This document shows, one piece after another, positions 1 through 5,940 of a stretch of 23,312 bases of DNA; position 1 is the first letter of the stretch, and every line of letters begins with the position of its first letter. The notes under the pieces are model-generated. The model had not been told where the DNA came from. It saw only the letters and a program-made list of their open reading frames with translations, and did not search any database. A program made the position numbers and the translations under genes. The stretch is from a virus, in IMG/VR virus record IMGVR_UViG_3300020054_000066, positions 1 to 23,312 of that record; one strand, given 5' to 3'.

Positions 1-2
1 GC

Positions 3-38
3 ATAAAAAAAGGACTTAGCCCTTCAGCTAAGTCCTTG
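3..38 (-). terminator. Intrinsic terminator downstream of the tRNA-Pro fragment
   Basis: A perfect 11-bp stem (10-20 with 27-37) has a 6-nt loop and is followed on the minus strand by a run of U (positions 5-10). This is a textbook Rho-independent terminator. It would end transcription coming from the nuclease gene and the tRNA fragment. On the plus strand the stem is not followed by a clean T run, so it acts mainly on minus-strand transcripts. It could be the host tRNA terminator (if position 1 is on the host side of an att junction) or a phage sequence. Confidence 0.85.
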
Positions 39-45
39 ATTTAAT

Positions 46-94
46 TGGTCGGGACGGCAGGATTTGAACCTGCGACCCCCACACCCCCAGTGTG
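46..94 (-). other. 3' portion of tRNA-Pro(GGG), candidate phage attachment site core
   Basis: Read on the minus strand, this holds an anticodon loop CTGGGGG (anticodon GGG), four of five anticodon-stem pairs, a variable region, a perfect T-arm (GCAGG TTCAAAT CCTGC), the 3' acceptor strand CGTCCCG, discriminator A and an encoded CCA. The 5' acceptor strand (CGGGACG) and D-arm expected just upstream are absent, so this is not a complete tRNA gene. A tRNA 3' half running from the anticodon loop to the CCA is the usual identity block of tyrosine-integrase phages. I therefore read it as attP or one prophage att junction. No integrase gene is visible in this window; it may lie beyond either edge. 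Confidence 0.7.
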
Positions 95-263
95 TTTGCG
101 TGTAGAACGGGAGTGCAACTAAATCAAGGCGTTAGCCTCACGCACCGCAGAAATCTGGCGATTTCTCAGCACACAAACAGGCTAATCGATGACCATCGAT
201 TTGCAAAGGGGTAAAAATTTTATGCGTGTAAAATGCGTGTGAGCCCCAAGAATGTGGAGGTCG
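95..263. promoter_or_regulatory. Non-coding att-flanking region with repeats and palindromes
   Basis: I see no gene here. The region contains three copies of TGCGTGTA/G (97-104, 223-230, 234-241; the last two are spaced 11 bp apart, one helical turn), a 7-bp inverted repeat (149-155/160-166) with a 4-nt loop, and an 18-bp palindrome AATCGATG-AC-CATCGATT (184-201). Short direct repeats beside a tRNA core are typical of integrase arm-type sites. The palindrome could bind an excisionase or a repressor. A 14-nt segment (116-129) is the near-perfect inverse of 34-47 on the other side of the tRNA fragment. Function is inferred from layout only. Confidence 0.45.
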
Positions 264-665
264 CTACCTGTTCCCGTTTGTCACCGCATAAGCCGCTTTG
301 AGCGTCGCACTTTCAAGGTCTCTCTCGTGCATCGTGGCGATCGGGAGCTTGAAGGTGACCTGCTCACACACGCGCGAGACAGGCGCGAAATACACGCGCC
401 GAATGTCGAGCCCGACAAACGCAACCACGTCACAGTCGGCAAGCGTTAGTGGCCGCTTGGGGCGCGACGCCGAACAGCTCCATTGATATTGGGTCGGCTT
501 ATACGGTTGCTTGGTCGCTTTGCTCTGCACACGCAGCGTCTCCCCTTGGCGCACAGCGATAATGTCGAAGCCGTCAGCGTTTATGATCGACGGCGACCAG
601 CCCTGCATGATGAGCGCTGCGGAGACGATATGCTCGCCAGCAGCACCCAGGCGCGTCGCGTTAAT
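264..665 (-). CDS. PD-(D/E)XK-fold nuclease with a non-canonical start
   Basis: The protein looks like a small PD-(D/E)XK nuclease (PDDEXK_5-like), a fold shared by Holliday junction resolvases, restriction-type enzymes and the homing nuclease I-Ssp6803I. Visible signatures are an N-terminal helix with NATRLGAAGEHIVSAAL (helix Glu), then GFDIIAV (Asp), then LRVQSKAT (the QxK motif), then a strand pair containing CDVVAFVGLDIRRVYFAPV. The first ATG is at 608, but the conserved GE helix is encoded upstream of it and no ATG, GTG or TTG occurs in that frame. The best candidate starts are ATT at 665, with GGAAGG 9 nt upstream and overlapping the lysozyme stop TAA, or CTG at 650. From 665 the product is 133 residues; from 608 it is 114 and would lack the helix Glu. 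It is the last gene of the operon, after lysis and next to the att region. The substrate is unknown. Confidence 0.7.
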   Translation of the reverse strand: MNATRLGAAGEHIVSAALIMQGWSPSIINADGFDIIAVRQGETLRVQSKATKQPYKPTQYQWSCSASRPKRPLTLADCDVVAFVGLDIRRVYFAPVSRVCEQVTFKLPIATMHERDLESATLKAAYAVTNGNR

Positions 666-1105
666 TACGCCAGCCCTTCCAGGCGGCGAGCGTGACGCTC
701 GGTGCGAGCAGTCGCCTGGCGATAGAGCCTGCTATTGCGAAGCTGTGCTGCCGCCTCCTTCCAGTCGCGCGCCTCGATAGCGGCATGGTGTTTCTCAAAC
801 AGTTGATACCTGGGCAGGCCCAACTGAAAGGCGAGCGAGATGATAGTGATCTGCGCGTCCTCGTGTAGTTCAGCGAGGTCAGGGTGCAGCCACATCGCAT
901 CGCTGATTGCGGTCTTTGTGTCGCGCTCAAACAGCTCGCTGACGCGCTCCTCGCTGACAGGTGCGCCGACCGGCCAGCCGTATTCCGCGTCGCCCTCAAC
1001 GATTAGATGGCCGATGCCGCATGTGGGTTTATCGAGGTGGTCTAGGTACACGGCGTGGACGCAGCCCTCGTCCTGCTCAAGCAGCTCGCGCAAGCGCTGC
1101 ATCAT
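665..1105 (-). CDS. Phage lysozyme (GH24 muramidase, T4-type endolysin)
   Basis: This endolysin hydrolyses the beta-1,4 bond between N-acetylmuramic acid and N-acetylglucosamine in peptidoglycan to release progeny. The catalytic triad of the T4 lysozyme family is visible as Glu13 (DEG), Asp22 (YLD) and Thr28 (within KPTCGIGH), with the same 9- and 6-residue spacing as T4 E11-D20-T26. At 146 residues it is close to a minimal single-domain member. There is no signal peptide or signal-anchor, so export should depend on the holin encoded just upstream. The start overlaps the holin stop (ATGATG; ATG at 1105 or 1102). The C-terminus has the usual RRLEGLA-like helix. Confidence 0.93.
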   Translation of the reverse strand: MMQRLRELLEQDEGCVHAVYLDHLDKPTCGIGHLIVEGDAEYGWPVGAPVSEERVSELFERDTKTAISDAMWLHPDLAELHEDAQITIISLAFQLGLPRYQLFEKHHAAIEARDWKEAAAQLRNSRLYRQATARTERHARRLEGLA

Positions 1106-1518
1106 TTCTTCACCTTGTCGGCGACCTTCTCAGCCGAGCGCCCGACGACGTAGCCGCCCACGCCAATCATCAGCAGGTTCCAGAGTTCATCCGGCAGCGG
1201 GATGGTCAGCGGGATCTGATCTCCGACGAACAGCCGAACCGCCAACTCCACCAGCGCGCCCAGCAGAAAATTCCACGCGACGATTGCTGTGATAGTGAGC
1301 ATGAGGATCGGTCGCCAGGTCGCCGTGATCCAATGCTCGCTTTTCGCTTCCGCAAGGATCACAGACGCAGCCGCCTGCTCTATCTGGGCGCTGTTGCTTA
1401 TCAGCGCCATGTTGATTTCGCGCTCGATCTCGGCGCGCTTGTCCTTATCTTCTGGAAGCACCCGCTTGACCACGTCGCCAAGCAGGGGACCGATTACTGG
1501 TAGCAGCGCGCCAATCAT
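1102..1518 (-). CDS. Holin, three-TM gene-transfer-agent type (GTA_holin_3TM-like)
   Basis: This 138-residue membrane protein has a hydrophobic N-terminal helix (about residues 1-15), a charged helical segment (DKDKRAEIEREIN), then two clear hydrophobic spans (ITATWRPILMLTITAIVAWN onward, and LWNLLMIGVGGYVVG), ending in a Lys-rich tail. This pattern matches the 3TM holin family (PF11351) named for its role in gene-transfer-agent release in alphaproteobacteria. It is expected to form inner-membrane lesions that let the signal-less lysozyme through. The start overlaps the upstream stop by 4 nt (ATGA), and its own stop overlaps the lysozyme start, so translation is coupled. Confidence 0.85.
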   Translation of the reverse strand: MIGALLPVIGPLLGDVVKRVLPEDKDKRAEIEREINMALISNSAQIEQAAASVILAEAKSEHWITATWRPILMLTITAIVAWNFLLGALVELAVRLFVGDQIPLTIPLPDELWNLLMIGVGGYVVGRSAEKVADKVKK

Positions 1519-1877
1519 GTGCCTGCCCTTTCCGACGGCACGGGAATATGCCGTCCGTTATGGATTGCTAGTTGGTGGTCCATCTCTTTGCGAAGCTGCT
1601 CGACCGTCGAGGTCAGCGTCGCCATCGCGATGTGGTCACGGCGCAGGTTCTCCGGTGAGTTCATCTTGGCAATAATATCGACCCTCTGCTTGATGACGCT
1701 CTCCGCGTTCTCCAGGTTGTCGATGCGCTTATCGTTGGCCTTTATGGTCGCGTGGATTTCAGCAATCGCTTCCTGCAAATCCTTAATTCGCATCTTCGCG
1801 ACAGCGGCACCCCCGAAGATACTGGCCGCAACGCCCAAGAGGGTGACGATCAACCTGATGTCTATCGCGCCGTCCAT
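1515..1877 (-). CDS. Membrane-anchored coiled-coil protein of the lysis cassette
   Basis: The protein has 120 residues. An N-terminal transmembrane segment (about residues 8-28, LIVTLLGVAASIFGGAAVA) is followed by a long charged helix of coiled-coil type (DLQEAIAEIHATIKANDKRI onward) and a short polar tail. Position between two small membrane proteins and the holin suggests a lysis role. The topology resembles an inner-membrane spanin subunit or a holin-associated regulator, but no diagnostic motif supports either. The start abuts the stop of the preceding gene (TAG then ATG). Function remains unassigned. Confidence 0.75.
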   Translation of the reverse strand: MDGAIDIRLIVTLLGVAASIFGGAAVAKMRIKDLQEAIAEIHATIKANDKRIDNLENAESVIKQRVDIIAKMNSPENLRRDHIAMATLTSTVEQLRKEMDHQLAIHNGRHIPVPSERAGT

Positions 1878-2015
1878 CTAGCGCCCCCTCAACCAGTCCC
1901 AGATGCGCATGCCGGTCCAGATGAGTGACGCCGCTGCGGCAAGCGGCGGCAACCACTCAGCCAGGGTGCCGAGAACAACGGCGAAGCTCGCTAGGTCGAT
2001 GAGGTTCTTATCCAT
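1878..2015 (-). CDS. 45-residue hydrophobic membrane protein, possible second holin or antiholin
   Basis: The product starts MDKNLIDLASF, is mostly hydrophobic with a Pro-Pro kink (LAEWLPPLAAAASLIWTGMR), and ends WDWLRGR with positive charge, suggesting one kinked or two short membrane spans with a cytoplasmic basic tail. The ATG at 2015 shares its A with the preceding gene's TAA (TAATG), which fixes the start against longer alternatives that run into the upstream gene. Short proteins of this type sit in lysis cassettes of many marine podoviruses. A pinholin or antiholin role is inferred from context only. Confidence 0.65.
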   Translation of the reverse strand: MDKNLIDLASFAVVLGTLAEWLPPLAAAASLIWTGMRIWDWLRGR

Positions 2016-2290
2016 TAAACGCGATTTCCGTAGCGAATTTTCCCGACCATGCTCGGCGCCGTACACCACTGGCCGTCGCGCTCGAAGAAAACGCTCCATG
2101 TAGTCGGGGAGATGTAGAAGCGCATACCGACGCCGCCGCTGGTCTCGCCCTGCCAGGCCAGCTCCTCACCGGCGTTGCGCGCCGCCTGGTCCGCAGCCGC
2201 CGTGTCAGGCACGCAGGAGATCTGCTGTCCGAAGGCGGGCATTAAAAAAGCCGCCCAGAGGGCGGCGGCTGCGGCGAGTGTGCGGAGCAT
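2015..2290 (-). CDS. Small secreted protein with signal peptide and two cysteines
   Basis: This 91-residue protein has a Sec-type signal peptide (MLRTLAAAAALWAAFLMPAFG, likely cleaved before QQIS). The mature part is soluble, with two cysteines (ISC and WC) that could form a periplasmic disulphide, and ends YISPTTWSVFFERDGQWC then a short tail. There is no lipobox, so it is not an outer-membrane lipoprotein spanin. It is the first gene of the probable lysis group. A strong intrinsic terminator lies inside its signal-peptide codons (2241-2266). The start ATG at 2290 overlaps the preceding stop. I do not recognise a function. Confidence 0.75.
   Translation of the reverse strand: MLRTLAAAAALWAAFLMPAFGQQISCVPDTAAADQAARNAGEELAWQGETSGGVGMRFYISPTTWSVFFERDGQWCTAPSMVGKIRYGNRV
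2241..2266 (-). terminator. Intrinsic terminator embedded in signal-peptide coding sequence
   Basis: On the minus strand GCCGCCC and GGGCGGC (7-bp GC stem, 2260-2266 with 2250-2256) are followed by TTTTTTAAT. The stem and U run encode residues of the signal peptide in the 2015-2290 gene. It would terminate a fraction of transcripts arriving from the fibre genes before they reach the holin and lysozyme genes. Confidence 0.65.
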
Positions 2291-2844
2291 CAGATCGGGT
2301 CAGGCCAGTTGTGGATCGGCGCGTTGCCGGTCTCCGGCACGACGAACAACGCTTTGAAGGCGTCTAGGGTCGCACACGCTGCGATCTGCCCTTCTATGAC
2401 CCCGGCCGCTAGCCTCACCGCAGTGCGGTACGTTTGGATGTCGTCAGGCACCGCGATCCCGGTGTCGGTCTTACGAATGTAAGCCCAGTCAGTCTCCGCA
2501 AGAAGCGAACCCTGCGTTGCCTTGGTCGCGGCGATATACTGCGACTTGAGACCTGGGGTCACGATCTGGTTGCCGTCTGCGTCCAGCAGCGGATCGCCGT
2601 TCTCGTCAACCTCGTTCACGTCTTCCAGCGCGCGCTCGACCGAGGTGTACGCGCCAGTCAGATCAGGGCCGGTCACCCAATAGAAGCGCTCATCGGGCTT
2701 CGCTGCGATCGCGACCTCGACCACGTTATTCGCGGCCTTGGTTGCGGCGTCCCAGATGTTCCAGTTGCCGGGATGCTGGACGCCGTTGATGTCCGTCCAG
2801 GCGCGACCTGGGCGGAGGAGTGTTGTGTTGTTATAGACAAACAT
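2290..2844 (-). CDS. Tail fibre assembly protein-like (XkdW-type C-terminus)
   Basis: The protein has 184 residues. The N-terminus (MFVYNNTTLLRPGRAWTDIN, then GVQHPGNW) resembles phage tail-associated proteins that handle an 'ingot-like' beta region, and the C-terminal segment LLAETDWAYIRKTDTGIAVP followed by TYRTAVR matches the conserved 'TDW..iR..e.g..iP..i..yR' pattern of tail fibre assembly chaperones. The position directly after the large receptor-binding-type protein fits a chaperone or adapter for that fibre. The start has a strong GGAGG Shine-Dalgarno 8 nt upstream. The exact role (chaperone or virion component) cannot be decided from sequence alone. Confidence 0.7.
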   Translation of the reverse strand: MFVYNNTTLLRPGRAWTDINGVQHPGNWNIWDAATKAANNVVEVAIAAKPDERFYWVTGPDLTGAYTSVERALEDVNEVDENGDPLLDADGNQIVTPGLKSQYIAATKATQGSLLAETDWAYIRKTDTGIAVPDDIQTYRTAVRLAAGVIEGQIAACATLDAFKALFVVPETGNAPIHNWPDPI

Positions 2845-2856
2845 GATGAGCGCCTC

Positions 2857-5262
2857 CTATCGCGCTGTTGCTGGTGCGACGTTTGAGCCGCCAAAGGGGT
2901 GTTCTGCAAATGCCATGAAGATGTACGTTCTACCAGAGCCGTTAATGTTGTTCTGGTTATCTCGTGGCTTAAAGCCGTTCGACAAAATATCAATTTCAAC
3001 AGTGGTCGAAGCAACTTCAGCCGCACTACTTTCAGCTAATATATATCTACCGTCTGGATTATATGTTTGACGGGCCGTGTCATACATTGTCCATGAGTTC
3101 GCTACGCTGGAGCATTTAATCATGACCCAAGCAGGTCTGAAACCGCACCAGACAAAGGGAAAATTTGTCGAGCCGGTGTAGATGCCGAATTTGCTAAAGC
3201 CTTCGACTTCTGCCCAGCAATAAGCAATGCAGGTATTTCCGCTGTTCATTACAGTACCCTGAGAAAACACAGATGATGTTGGGAAGGTACTGTTCCAGTA
3301 AGCGTTACTGGAGGTTTGCGCTTGTGTGCCTTCAAGAAACTGCGAATATGAACCGTCTGTATAGTTGATGTTTTGAACAAACCAGCTATCACCCGCAGAC
3401 CGCTCTTTCTTGATAATCATTGACGGTTGAACACCAAGTCCATGACCAATAGTGTCGCTGCCCGTTCCGGTGGCAGTCCATGAAACGATGCTGAATTTCG
3501 CCGTGTCATTTACACTAACCGTAGAGGATATGCTTCCATCTTCGTTCGACGCCGTGCCGTTCCCGGCCAACCATTGCCATGCTGCTACGTTAATCCCTGA
3601 CTGATTGATATTGTTCCAGACGGACCCATCGCCACTGACAGTAAAGCCGTCGGCATCAAGGCTGGTAATGCCGCCGGTTCCAACAACCTCTGCCGCTGCT
3701 TGGTTAGAATACAGAGTGTTTGGCGGAACTCGAACTGCGTCCACTAGGATGTGATTGTCGGTTTTGTTTCTTTGTTTTGCCCACACAAAGTCGGGCTGAA
3801 ACGTCGAATTTTCTGACTGGTTCACCTCTAAATCAACAGCACCCGTCCCGGTAAACAGCGTCGTCTGGAAATACGCCGAGCCGTCAGCGATTGCAGGTGT
3901 GGGCAAGTTCGCGGTGGACAGGGCTGAGAAGCCGGTTGGCGAGGGGTGGTCGAAGCCAAGTTGGCCGAAGTTAACGGTTACATCAGATGAATTTCGGCTG
4001 CGAACATATGGGGCAACAGCGCCGTCTGCCGCCCAAGATAATGTCTCTCCGGTTCCTGCGCCGGGATCACCGGAGTTATACCAAGTTCCGTTCTTTCCAA
4101 ACCAAATCTTTTTGGCGTCTACGTCAAACGCCATCATCACAACATCACTGGTCGTGTAGGTGAAAGCTGGGCTTAAAGTTCCTGTTGTTCCGTCGTAGTC
4201 GTAACCACCGTTTCGGTCGATATTGGCTTTTGGTGACGTTGGAAATCCGACACCTTGAATACCTGTAACCGGATTTGATGTTGAGCTATCCGCCGTGTTA
4301 ATTTGATATTCGACGTAATATTTTCCGCTGTTAACAAAAATTGTTGCCATTACGTCGGTAGCAGTACCTGTGGCATCGGCGTTAAGATTGCCGTCTTTTA
4401 GCGTAACGCCGCCGCTAGATGACATATTTAGCGGGTTCAGTGTCGCAAAGTTATTACTCGGCGTATCCGTAACCTGATCGTCGCTGGTCCACGAGCCAAC
4501 AAGCCGCATGTGGTTGTCGTTGCCAGAAGTATCAGCACCGATGTCCGACGCTGTAGCGCCAGACGTGCCGCTCTGCTTGAACTCCATAAAGCAGCCGTCC
4601 TCGCCAAACTGGGCAGTAGACAGGCTGTTTTCTTTTGGAACCCAGACACCGTCATTGTTGTATTCGCCAAACTGATCTGGGCCGTAAATGTCGGACGCGC
4701 CAAACGCGCTGTCGAGGATCAGGTAGTAGTCGGCAATGTACCAGTCGCCTATACCATTCGGCGTAGACTGATACTCGTGCGTGTTAATCCGATAGTCGTA
4801 GCTGTTCGCGATTAGATAGCGATAACTGCCGCCATGAGTGAAAGTCAGGACTACTTCATTGTTGGCGTAGTAGGTCAGGACACCGTTATCATTTTTTATA
4901 CACCAGTGGGTCCAAGCACTTGGATCGCGAAACACGGCTGATGATGTGTGAGCTGTAAACGCACTGGCGTTGGTGCCGTAGTAGTGTACGAGTTTGTCGG
5001 CACTAGCATTTATAACCGGATAGTCTGAATAATAGGTGCTGCCCCCGACACTGGACGAGTGCAAAACCATGTCGTTGGTGGATACGCCGCAGCGTTTTGC
5101 CCAGAAGCTGACCGTGTAGTAGTTACTGTTGCCAGTCCCCACGAAATCTGTGGTTGCTTTCAAGAAGCTGTGGTCAGTCCCGAGACGCGCCGCGTACTTA
5201 ATCTGATAGCCGCCACCGGCTGCACCAGATGCCCCGGCGAGCTGATTGTTAAAAATCGGCAT
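2857..5262 (-). CDS. Large LamG/SPRY receptor-binding-type tail protein
   Basis: This 801-residue protein is probably the host-recognition tail protein. Approximate domains are a short virion-anchoring N-terminus (MPIFNNQLAGASGAAGGGYQ), a concanavalin/LamG-type domain at residues 45-200 (YTVSFWAKR, WTHWCIKNDNGVLTYYANN), a SPRY domain at 290-435 (GKYYVEYQI, GYDYDGTTGT, VMMAFDVDAKKIWFGKNGTW, VTVNFGQLGFD), and a C-terminal region at 490-795 resembling the DUF7483-type domain of marine phage fibres (DFVWAKQRNKTDNHILVDAV, IVSWTATGTGSDTIGHGLG). It ends with the recurrent FAEHPFGGSNVAPATAR tail. Base composition is visibly more AT-rich than the flanking genes, suggesting recombination of the host-range module. 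It follows the short fibre gene and precedes its probable assembly partner. Confidence 0.85.
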   Translation of the reverse strand: MPIFNNQLAGASGAAGGGYQIKYAARLGTDHSFLKATTDFVGTGNSNYYTVSFWAKRCGVSTNDMVLHSSSVGGSTYYSDYPVINASADKLVHYYGTNASAFTAHTSSAVFRDPSAWTHWCIKNDNGVLTYYANNEVVLTFTHGGSYRYLIANSYDYRINTHEYQSTPNGIGDWYIADYYLILDSAFGASDIYGPDQFGEYNNDGVWVPKENSLSTAQFGEDGCFMEFKQSGTSGATASDIGADTSGNDNHMRLVGSWTSDDQVTDTPSNNFATLNPLNMSSSGGVTLKDGNLNADATGTATDVMATIFVNSGKYYVEYQINTADSSTSNPVTGIQGVGFPTSPKANIDRNGGYDYDGTTGTLSPAFTYTTSDVVMMAFDVDAKKIWFGKNGTWYNSGDPGAGTGETLSWAADGAVAPYVRSRNSSDVTVNFGQLGFDHPSPTGFSALSTANLPTPAIADGSAYFQTTLFTGTGAVDLEVNQSENSTFQPDFVWAKQRNKTDNHILVDAVRVPPNTLYSNQAAAEVVGTGGITSLDADGFTVSGDGSVWNNINQSGINVAAWQWLAGNGTASNEDGSISSTVSVNDTAKFSIVSWTATGTGSDTIGHGLGVQPSMIIKKERSAGDSWFVQNINYTDGSYSQFLEGTQAQTSSNAYWNSTFPTSSVFSQGTVMNSGNTCIAYCWAEVEGFSKFGIYTGSTNFPFVWCGFRPAWVMIKCSSVANSWTMYDTARQTYNPDGRYILAESSAAEVASTTVEIDILSNGFKPRDNQNNINGSGRTYIFMAFAEHPFGGSNVAPATAR

Positions 5263-5270
5263 GGTCGCCT

Positions 5271-5897
5271 CTAGCTATAATTCGCGGTGAACACGCAGTG
5301 GATCGAGGTCGTCGAGCGCACGACGTAGTCGATGCGATCGACGGCGCTGGCCGCAGTCGACAGCGTCGGAGCGGTGCCGCCCGCGAAGTCGTAATAGGTG
5401 CCGAATGACAGGGTCCGTGAGCCGGTGCCGTCCTGGATGATGAAGATGCTGCCAGACTGACCCGCCGTCAGATTAGACGGGTTCGCCATCGTCCGATTGC
5501 CGCCCAGCGTGACGACGAAGTTGTTGCTGTCGTCCATGTCGGGCGTGATGGTCGCGCCGTCAGTCAGCGTCGTGATCTCAGCTCGCTGGCCCGCGGTGAA
5601 AGTCTGCGCCGAAGCCGTGCCTGCGCCGCCGAGGTTCGTCAGAGCCGCTGAAGCGGTAGAAGCGCCGGTGCCGCCGTCGGCGATCGCCAGGTCGGTGATG
5701 CCGGTGATCGAGCCGCCGTCGATGTTGATAGACGACAGCGCGACCGTGCCAGCTACCACGTCAGCGGTGTGGGCCATGATCTCGCGGATCGCGTTGTTAA
5801 TTCCGCTGGGGGCGCAGCCCTCATCGATGTCGACGCTGTCGATGTCGGTGTTGCTGCCTGGGGTCGACGAGTAGTCGTTCCATGAAACCTTTGGCAT
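5271..5897 (-). CDS. Short tail fibre / fibre-anchor protein
   Basis: This 208-residue fibre-like protein has an N-terminal module with DEGCAPSGINNAIREIMA, the 'EGcaPsgiNnAiR..ma' signature seen at the start of podovirus tail fibres. A shaft repeat follows, ITDLAIADGGTGASTA then AALTNLG, typical of trimeric phage fibre collars. The C-terminal half is beta-rich (FVVTLGGNRTMANPSNLTAG, GSRTLSFGTYYDFAGGTAPT), as in many pelagic phage fibres. It probably links the tail to the larger LamG/SPRY protein encoded 8 nt downstream. A GGAG Shine-Dalgarno lies upstream of the ATG at 5897. Confidence 0.82.
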   Translation of the reverse strand: MPKVSWNDYSSTPGSNTDIDSVDIDEGCAPSGINNAIREIMAHTADVVAGTVALSSINIDGGSITGITDLAIADGGTGASTASAALTNLGGAGTASAQTFTAGQRAEITTLTDGATITPDMDDSNNFVVTLGGNRTMANPSNLTAGQSGSIFIIQDGTGSRTLSFGTYYDFAGGTAPTLSTAASAVDRIDYVVRSTTSIHCVFTANYS

Positions 5898-5911
5898 TTG
5901 TTTCTCCAGAT

Positions 5912-5940
5912 ATTAAAAAACCCGCCGAGGCGGGCGGGTT
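5912..5940 (-). terminator. Intrinsic terminator between ejection-type gene and fibre gene
   Basis: On the minus strand AACCCGCC pairs with GGCGGGTT (5933-5940 with 5919-5926) and is followed by a T run (5913-5920). The stem begins at the stop codon of the 684-residue gene. Only about 20 nt separate it from the next ATG and no promoter is apparent there, so it probably attenuates read-through into the fibre genes. Confidence 0.8.

Noticed and set aside
46-100. Complete tRNA-Pro gene
   Set aside because: The 5' acceptor strand, D-arm and first anticodon-stem pair are missing upstream; only the 3' part is present.
645-700. Programmed -1 frameshift producing a lysozyme-nuclease fusion
   Set aside because: The nuclease frame is -1 relative to lysozyme near its stop, but there is no slippery heptamer in phase; coupled initiation at ATT is simpler.
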